From NCBI GenBank assembly GCA_030998225.1, contig JAPYXD010000484.1, forward strand, positions 8,370,001 through 8,434,000: a stretch of DNA of 64,000 bases, written 5' to 3'. The translations under genes were made by a program, and so were the position numbers. How positions within the stretch are numbered: position 1 is the stretch's first letter; each line of letters begins with the position of its first letter. This document shows, piece by piece, positions 56,931-64,000 of this stretch. Under the pieces are notes generated by a model, which did no database searches, was not told where the DNA came from, and saw nothing but the letters and a program-made list of their open reading frames with translations. Origin of the DNA: Diplolepis rosae (taxonomy: Eukaryota; Arthropoda; Insecta; Hymenoptera; Diplolepididae).

Positions 56931-57806
56931 AAAATTGAGACAATCTGACCTTGCATATTTTTAGCATCGTTTTTTTAAATTTTCTTATAAACTTTTTTGC
57001 ACATTCAATATATCTCTTTTATATATTTTTTCTCGATTCTATCAAATCTCATTCAGATCAAATCAATTGAAATAATTTTTCATGAATTTAAAAGAAATGT
57101 TCTACCAAGTTTTTCGTCGTCACGTGGAATGTAAGAAGTATACTAGAATCGATCACAGAAAATTTTATCAGAGAACATCAATTTTATAAGAAAAACGATT
57201 TAGCTCTAGAGGAAACGATTAGGATTTTATGGAAGCATCGTCAAGATGAAAACGCTAGTGCGATTATCCAAATCATCGTACTTTTTCTACACCACCTTTT
57301 ATTATCTTTCGATCACGTTCAACTTCTTATTCACCTCCATCCCTTGGAAAAAATAATTTAACCACTTGGTACCTGATTTATAAAAAGTTAACATTTTTGT
57401 AGCATATATTGTATTCAGTATATAAAGAAGAATATACTTTTGAATTTGGATAAGTTAACATTTTCTGTCCAAGTTTATTTTACACCAGCAATTAAATAGT
57501 AAAAATTAATAAATTTTCAATAGATAAAAATCTTAAAAATGACACGCAATAACTTCGATTAATTAAACATGAAGAAAAATGGATTACAAAATGGTGGATT
57601 GTACTCTGTATAATATATATACATATATATGTATATATACGTATATATTAGCGCATAGAATCTATAATCAAGCTTTTAATAGCCGCAGATAATACTGGGC
57701 AATAATACTGAATTTTAGACTCTTATAATATTTAATAGCATCGCTTCATAATTTATTGTATATTATAATGTTTTCAATCGAATTCGAAATTTAAATTTTT
57801 AGCTAG
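56931..57806. other. No gene; TA-rich palindrome
   Basis: A TATATACATATATATGTATA-type palindrome lies at 57612-57650. The remainder is AT-rich without recognisable content. Confidence 0.4.
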
Positions 57807-59117
57807 TACACTCGAGATTCCCTATAACGTGAAGCTCGAGCATCGGAGATCTCTCCGCATCGAGCGCGAGAGGAATCCCCTCCATATCCTACTTGTTGCT
57901 ATGCGCTGTTATGCGCATTATATGATGCGTGCAGTCAGTCTGTCAGTGATACCATGTGAATAATTGTATGTACATAGTAAAAAAGCGTATAAAAAAGATT
58001 TTAATGTTCCTCCGGCGCGTAAACTCGTTTTTCGCTACAGTTAAGAGTAACGCAATGTTGTGTATTGCGCTGCAGAGAAATGTAATGCAAAATTTGAACT
58101 GCGCATGCGTCTACTAAAATCCGCTACTGCTACACAAGATCGAGAAAATCAAAATGGCCGGAACTAGTCGCGAAATATCAAGTGAAATGGACGGGAATCA
58201 TGATGAATACTAGATTAGATTCGAGTGTACACATAAAAACTCGTATACGCACCGAAGTTACATAAGATAGAATATGTGCCAATGCACACAATTGTGTAAA
58301 TTACGAGACTCGCGACAATGCTCGCAGGACTGATCGCGCCTCGGCTTCGATCTCCTGCGAGCATTGTCGCTCGTTGCGCAATAATCCTCATTGTGCGCCT
58401 AGGCACGTAATACACTATTGCGAGTATTCAACATGGAATTGACTTATTTGACGGTATGTACTCAAAATACTAACAATATAATAATATAACAATAAAAATA
58501 TCTATGCTTATCAGGTGTATTTTTGAATATTTCCAGAAAAAAAGAAAAGTCTTGATGATAAATGTAATAAACAGTAATAAGAATGCTAAAATGTTGCTGT
58601 TGCTTTTTATTCATAAAAAATGCGTTTCGAGACATAGTATTACACATGTAGTATTGATCACAATAATAAACTGCGCAAAATTATACATACTGATTAATTG
58701 TAATTATATAAAATGTTCATACATATTGTTTAAAAAAGGAGAATTTTACTTATATACAGCAATGTGTGAAATATCAAAATTTCCAAAAAAAATTATGCAA
58801 TTTTAATGTTCGATAACCGACTTTACTCGAAAATATTGAATGCTCCAAATTGGAAAAATTAAATATTAAATTTTTTATTTCAAATACTGTAAAATTACAC
58901 AATTAATTAATTTTTCGATAATTGACCAATTATTTTCTCATTAATTTGTGATAAAAGCCATCAAACTCATTGATTACTGTTCCAAATTCGATCGCGTTTC
59001 ATTCCGTAGTAGTGGGGGAAGAGGGGTCGATCGTCTGCTCGTTATGGGGAACCGTGACGCGCTCGTAAAAAGGAGGCCTTGTTACAGGGAATCTCGTTAT
59101 AGGGAATCTCGAGTGTA
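57807..59117. mobile_element. Element with TACACTCGAGATTCCC ends
   Basis: Tips TACACTCGAGATTCCCTATA and its reverse at 59095-59117 bound it; the right side repeats GGGAATCTCGTTA-like units. The ends are reminiscent of pogo-type elements, but no transposase is present, only another repeat (58001-58410) and AT-rich DNA. Confidence 0.55.
58001..58410 (-). repeat. TTACGTGCC repeat family, copy 3
   Basis: It matches copies 1 and 2 in reverse. It includes a perfect stem-loop with 17-bp arms (CGACAATGCTCGCAGGA and its reverse complement) around GATCGAAGCCGAGGCGCGAT. Copy 1 has the same structure with a mismatch. Confidence 0.65.
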
Positions 59118-59729
59118 TTACAAAACATAGTCTTTGCATTTTGACTAGTCAAGTGCTAATTAATAAACTCATACAGTATACGGCTTATGTTTTAATATTT
59201 ATATTGAATATAACATTTAAAATCCAATACAGACAAACTTTAATAAAAAATATTATTGAATTACCCAGGTAGAAATGGAATAGGCGTCTTTAAGGCGTGT
59301 CACTCTCATTTTAATAAAATTTTGGGTATTCTGACAACACATGGCATTTAGTACAGGCAAATTAGGATTTTTTGTCGAATCCTCAGGTGCGCATAACAAA
59401 CTTAAAACCAAAAATTCCCGCCACCCCCCACCTACAATTTTATGCAATCCAAAATTCTTTTTAAGATAGTTTTTCCGCGAAAATGGTTAGTCGCACAGTA
59501 AAATTTATTTAACAAAAGTTATAGAAGATTATATTTGTCACAATTAGTATCATGGTCCACTGCGCTATGACGAAAAATGCAAAAGATAGAGGGTGCCAAA
59601 GTTACAAATAACTCGTTTGTTTGCTTTTTCTACACAAAAATATTTTTTTACGTTAATAGTGTAAATGGAAAAGTTGTTCAGCTTTAAAAACCTACTTAAT
59701 TGATATAGAAATTTTTTTTGTCCCACCCA
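59118..59729. other. No feature recognised
   Basis: No convincing frame, inverted repeat or match elsewhere in the window was noticed. Confidence 0.35.
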
Positions 59730-59909
59730 CACGGAAAACGAACTCGGCAGTTTGCTCGCTCGCGACAGTGGCGTCACGCGCCCAGAGTGTGCATGCATCT
59801 CACTGCCACACTTTGGCGATCACGCGCCCATAGCTAGCGGCAGGAAATCTGCCAAACTGAAAGAAGCCGACCGTCGCGAGCGAGCAAACTGCCGAGTTCG
59901 TTTTTCGTG
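59730..59909. mobile_element. GC-rich hairpin element
   Basis: Arms of about 36 bp are inverted: CACGGAAAACGAACTCGGCA on the left and its near-exact reverse on the right, continuing to CTCGCTCGCGAC. Its interior is much richer in GC and CG than the surroundings. It encodes nothing. Confidence 0.65.
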
Positions 59910-60156
59910 CAGCGTCTTAATTGATAAATTTGTTTTTCAAATAAAATTGAAATTAATAACGAAGACTCGGAAAATTTTTATCCTCTTTATCCCTAAACAT
60001 TCATCTGAATCCCGAATATACTGCATTCACTGCAAATAATCGGAACAAGTTTTTTGTTAACCATGAAAGTGAGTTATTTTGATTGTGAGTAATTACGTAA
60101 TTATTTGAAATGAATACTATTTATAAAACAGGCAAACCGATCGGGCACTAGTCAAG

Positions 60157-60414
60157 TACCGTGGAGAAAGTCTCGGATTGGGAATTTATTCCAAATTAAT
60201 GCAACCCATTTAGAAATCTGTTTCTGAACCAATCCGAGTTATTCCGAATAAATCCGAAGCCAGTTTTAATCCGTATCAATCAGAGGCCCATTTAAAATCA
60301 ATCCGAATGAATCCGAAATTGACCAGATTCATTCGGATTGAAATTTCGGATTGATTTTGAATTGGCTTCGGGTTGATTCGGATGGAATTTCAATCCGGAA
60401 CTTTCGTCAGGGTG
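60157..60414. mobile_element. Element filled with AATCCGAAT motif
   Basis: Tips ACCGTGGAGAAAGTCTCGGA and, reversed, ACCCTGACGAAAGTTCCGGA bound it. Between them are more than ten copies of AATCCGAAT, AATCCGAG, GGATTGATTC and similar words in both orientations. Confidence 0.55.
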
Positions 60415-60735
60415 AACTTATATGATGTTAATACAATTTTTTTTTAAATTGTCAAAGATGTTACGCAGTAGTTTTCCTTAAGGACATGTGATACTTGAAT
60501 AAAAGTAGCAAGTTTATGTGAACAACTTGGTCCACTTTCTACATGTTTCTGTCCAAAATACATTAATTTTTTTTTTCAAAATATGGGAAATGGTAGAGAA
60601 GATGAAAATGGACGTAGATAGACTACTTTTGGTTTTGATAATAAAAAAATGTTCTCCATAGATTTTACTTAAATTGAATTTTTTTCTATTTAATTAACCA
60701 AAAGTTATCTATCTACGCTGTTTTTATCCTTCCAA
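60415..60735. other. No gene; inverted patch
   Basis: GTAGATAGACTACTTTTGGTT at 60613 is the rough inverse of AACCAAAAGTTATCTATCTAC near 60697, suggesting a small hairpin. Confidence 0.35.
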
Positions 60736-61017
60736 CACGGAAAAAAATTTGACGCAGATGCTGCCCCTAGCGGTGGAGCTGTTGCGTTTAGTGGAGGAGA
60801 GTTGTGCGACTATGCATTTGGGTATGCTGCGTTCCCTCTGTGGGTGAGCAGCTGCCCCTTTTTGGGGGAGCATTTGACCTACGTCGAAGGAACACAGCGC
60901 TCCTTTCGGTAGGGAGTGTAGTTGCACCGCATCGGCAGGCACATGCAAAAGCAGGCGAAAGTACAAATTTTAAGTTTTTTATGATTTACATGAAAGTGCC
61001 CATTGAAATGATGTTTC

Positions 61018-61057
<40 letters not shown>

Positions 61058-61320
61058 GTACTTTTTGGTTCATTACGATCTGTTTACAAATAACCTAACC
61101 TCAATGTTGAGATTTTAAATAATTTCACACCATTTTAAGAAATTAAACAAATTCTTCAAAAGATATAATAATTAACGACGATTCCTGAAATATCAAAACA
61201 ATTGAATTGTCCATTGAAAAGTATAGTCAAATATCAGTTCATATGACTCGCCGCAGCATTCCCTCCTGTGGGGTAGCAGCTCTCCCGCAATTGTGGGAGA
61301 GCAGTTAGTCCACAAAAAAG
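60736..61320. mobile_element. CACGGAAAAAAATTTG element, second copy, right end missing
   Basis: It starts CACGGAAAAAAATTTGACGC then AGATGCTGC, as at 21415. Its inner DNA matches 22480-22790 and 23495-23752 in reverse. It carries a TA microsatellite (61020-61053) where the sibling has the fold-back 22790-23490. Confidence 0.6.
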
Positions 61321-61742
61321 TAAACAAATTTTGAAATCAGAATTCTATGTGTTTTGAACACAAACATGCAGAAACTTAAAATCAATAAAATTTTCTAATT
61401 TACCAAGTATCTCAAGCCCTTAACTTTCAGTGTGCACAAGTTCATTTATACTATGAAAGGTTCTATATATAACTTATGTCATTTTCTGCAGGGTAATCCT
61501 ATAGGTGGGACATATAGGATTCTGTATGCGGACCTATACAGGAATTTTTAGTAAGGATTTGTCAAAATATTTGAATATATATGTTATTATTCAAATTTCG
61601 CGCAAATAGCCTATGCACTATCTGCGCAAGTACAAAAATATATCTATAATAGTATAATCTATAATTCCTACAACGTGAATTCTTTTGTTTCAATCATTTT
61701 TCATTCTTGTGGGTTGATCTGATAAGTGTTTTAAAAATTAAA

Positions 61743-61865
61743 ATGGATGAAGAAGAACCTATGCGTGAGCGAAATCGTCTCCGCGCTAAAAAACACAGAA
61801 GAGTTCGAAAAATTGAGGAAGAATACAGTGGTGATGAGTCCAATTGTGAATTAAGTGAAATTTGA
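61743..61865 (+). CDS. Small basic/acidic open frame, unrecognised
   Basis: Forty codons from ATG at 61743 to TGA at 61863: an MDEEEP opening, a basic block RLRAKKHRRVRK and an acidic tail with EEEYSGDE. The frame ends just before the motif-filled stretch at 61880-62088. The composition suggests the first exon of a nuclear or DNA-binding protein, perhaps of the mobile element itself. A similar 'short frame beside motif DNA' occurs at about 3152 in the 2948-3768 element. No family is recognised. Chance is possible. Confidence 0.3.
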   Translation: MDEEEPMRERNRLRAKKHRRVRKIEEEYSGDESNCELSEI

Positions 61866-61879
61866 ATGCTACCAAGAAC

Positions 61880-62088
61880 CCCCCTAAAAACAGCCAGAAC
61901 TAAAAACAGCCAGAAAAGGGCCGGGTATCCCGGCCGGTTCTCGACCAGCTTTCATATCGGGAACATAACCAAACCAGCGTGATGTTTCTGGCGGGTTCCA
62001 GGTCGGATAGCCCGACTGGTTCCCGGTTACAACTAGGGCTATCCGTCCGGATCTCGATCAGTTTCCGGGTTCGAATTCCACACGGGAA
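61880..62088. mobile_element. Motif-filled element end (CCGG / CCGGTTCCCGG words)
   Basis: GGCCGGGTATCCCGGCC, CCGGTTCTCG, GGTTCCCGG and TCCGGATCTCGATC are crowded in about 170 bp before the right end, reversed TTCCCGTGTGGAATTCGA. A small patch at 61493-61541 with TATAGG words and a CCTATACAGGAA end may be part of it or of another member. Confidence 0.45.
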
Positions 62089-62556
62089 TTGTCAAAGGAA
62101 ACGTGATGCACCTCGAGTCTTGCTTATTCCATTTTCACCTTATACCTAGGTATCATCTGCTAAAATATTTTTTTAGTAGCCACAGATATAATGGGTTTAT
62201 AATCTGTTTAATTGGCCCGTATAGCCACTACGCCGATATTATACTTAGTGTGATTTAGATTATACCGGGTATAATGCATTTTTCTCTGTCCTTGCCGTGC
62301 TATTTGATAGATTTTTAATTATATTTTCCTACTTTTTAGTAAAAATAAATCCAATCCCATAGAGGTTTTATCAATCTAAGAGATTTTTTGATCATAATAT
62401 TATCATTATTGAAAATATCTATTCACCTGTAAATTTATGCAGAAATCCACATGTAACTCTTTAAGATGATAAGGAGAAAATACGTACTGGTATATGGCGG
62501 ATTTGTGCACATAAATATGCTGTTAATTTAATTATATTTGTTTATAATAATATCGA

Positions 62557-62795
62557 GAAAAATGGATTATTAAATTTATTATCCAGTGCCAGGGACTATA
62601 GGACAGCCATTTAAATTATAAAAAGTATAATCTCGATTAAAAGCTGTATAATGTTAGAACATATAATAAATTGTAGGCTATGTCACTTATAATGTCGATT
62701 ATACTTCATATAATTTAGATTATACTGTTTATAATGCAAATGGTTGTCCTACAGTCACTAGACCTGGATATTAAATTTAATAATCCATTTTTCTT
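62557..62795. mobile_element. Inverted-repeat element with TATAATC motif
   Basis: Arms AAAATGGATTATTAAATTTA at both ends continue to GACTATAGGACAGCCATTT versus GACTGTAGGACAACCATTT (reversed). The interior is a run of GTATAATC, GATTATAC and TTATAATG words. A second patch of the same words at 62185-62290 is probably a broken relative. Confidence 0.55.
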
Positions 62796-63289
62796 CGTGA
62801 ATAAGACAAAAAGAAATTGCAGAATTTGAGACGTATTTATCAAAATGGAAAAAAATGTCCCAAAGATTAATTGAGTTATAAAAGTCACTAGCTCGTTGAT
62901 TTAGGCGATGCCGCGTGAACTGGCGTGAGCCAAAATCAGTGGGCTCACTTTGCTTAAAACGCATAATCACTGGAATCACTTCTGTTTTATCTTTTTCCAA
63001 TCGGTATTAGATGTTGAGCCCGAAATCACAGGATCGAAGCAGCATCACCAAAATTCACCAAATGAGCTAAGTTAATTCGGCATCAGTTTCTAAAGTGAAC
63101 GGCCCCTCGACAAAAGAACGTATTTTCTGTTCTTTATTACTAAGTGAAAAAGCACGTAGATTTTCGTATGAGTTTAAATGGTGATGATTCAATAAGGAAT
63201 TTATTTTTTACATTTTCATCGGATATAAGGAGTTGTAAAATTTGTATAAAAATCGATATAACCATATAATACATAAAAATAATATTAAT

Positions 63290-63585
63290 ATACAACACTC
63301 AAAAAAAAGATTTGATTGAGTCAAAGAAAATAATTTGTTTGAAAGGCTTTTCTTTATTTGTACAAAAGATTTATATTTATGAAATGTCTTTGTTCTAAAC
63401 AAATATTTGTTTGAATAAAATAAATTTTTCTTCAAACCAAACAAATTATTACATGCGTCTATGGTGAAAGATATAATTTGTTTGATTTAAGGCAGAAAAT
63501 TATTTGATTTAAACACATTTTTTAAATAGTTCAAAGATACTTTGTTTTAATCATTATATTTTACTTTGTTTATCAAGAATTGTTA
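63290..63585. repeat. AAACAAAT / ATTTGTTT motif patch
   Basis: Ten or so copies of ATTTGTTT, AAACAAAT and CAAAGATA words lie in both orientations. The left edge CACTCAAAAAAAAGATTTGA resembles the CACTGAGAAAAAAA ends of neighbouring elements. No clear right end was found. Confidence 0.3.
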
Positions 63586-63688
63586 AAAAATAATAGAATA
63601 TTTAAGGTCCGAGTTAGGCAATAAAAAAACAGTTAACATAAGAAAGTGTGTATACGAATTCATCGGACCATGTTTATGTTATTAAAAT

Positions 63689-63724
63689 TGACGTTTCGCT
63701 ATCCCTCTGATCGCATCTTCAGGA
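63689..63724 (-). ncRNA. Hammerhead-ribozyme-like motif 2
   Basis: Minus strand: CCTGAAGATGCGATC, AGAG loop, then GGATAGC and GAAACGTC. GC-ATC can pair with GAT-GC, forming a stem between CTGAAGA and GAAA, as in hammerheads. It has the same layout as the motif at 25888. Such a motif is known from termini of Penelope-like retroelements. The cleavage stem was not confirmed. Confidence 0.3.
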
Positions 63725-64000
63725 TTAGTTCTGAATATAATAATTAATACATAAATTATAAAATATTAACATTTACAACCAAAATTATCACAATCATTAA
63801 GAAGAATTTACTATATAAAAATTAAATACCTTATGTGTAGAATAATACAATAATCCTTGTCATCTTCCTTAACTAGACCAATGTTATAAATTAGTAATGT
63901 CACTATTTTTGAAAAATACTTCAAAGTCAATAAATATTAAAACAATAATTATAATAGTGATTTGCAAAAAATTTTCAAATAAATTATCACTTTAAGGATA
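63725..64000. other. No feature recognised
   Basis: AT-rich DNA to the end of the window. Confidence 0.35.

Noticed and set aside
58504..58806. 100-codon plus frame
   Set aside because: AT-rich, low-complexity composition, no start context or splice sites, inside an inverted-repeat element.
61020..61053. Pure TA run
   Set aside because: Simple microsatellite, recorded only as part of the surrounding element.

Overview
This is an AT-rich eukaryotic (insect) window. Multi-exon genes with GT-AG introns, insect-type odorant receptors, mariner, Tc1 and P-type transposons and many inverted-repeat elements all point to an insect. Receptor architecture and tandem arrangement fit Hymenoptera best; the species call is inference. 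There is no bacterial-style operon, rRNA or CRISPR.

The host genes I can support are three odorant-receptor (OR) genes in one tandem cluster, all on the minus strand: OR1 (646-5759, last exon not in the window), OR2 (24575-31629, intact, 427 aa) and OR3 (35320-49442, intact, 447 aa). They share one seven-exon plan, with matching exon lengths of 101, 364, about 392-458, 100, 105, 159 and about 57-60 bp and identical intron phases. OR1 and OR2 are young duplicates. The homology runs from about 575-6490 to about 28177-32505 and includes the same mariner relics in intron 3, so those insertions predate the duplication. OR3 is more diverged and has an 11.85 kb intron 2.

Almost everything else is nested mobile DNA. 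Between OR1 and OR2 lies a set of insertions within insertions: an old repeat (7540-7669 plus 15150-16290) is split by a 7.5 kb TA-flanked element (7670-15149); inside that, a short repeat is split by a 5.5 kb P-superfamily element (8644-14142) with a perfect 8-bp target duplication and a decayed THAP transposase. Next come a Tc1-like relic, several hairpin elements, a deleted mariner, a TTAA-flanked inverted repeat and a nested element at 21415-23752. OR2 intron 6 (about 3.6 kb) and OR3 intron 2 hold mariner relics, an inverted-repeat array of tRNA-like units, a possible Helitron end, a nearly intact mariner (45510-46547, one visible nonsense codon) and an hAT-type element with an 8-bp target duplication.

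Upstream of OR3 (49443-64000) I find no host gene. It holds more inverted-repeat elements, two mariner relics and a small basic open frame.

The most unusual recurring pattern is a set of elements whose ends resemble (TA)CACGG/CCCGTG followed by an A-rich stretch. Each interior is densely filled, in both orientations, with its own short, mostly palindromic word: GGGCCCGATC, CCAACGTTGG, TCTAAACGG, AATCCGAA, TATAATC, GGTAC and others. I know no standard label for it.
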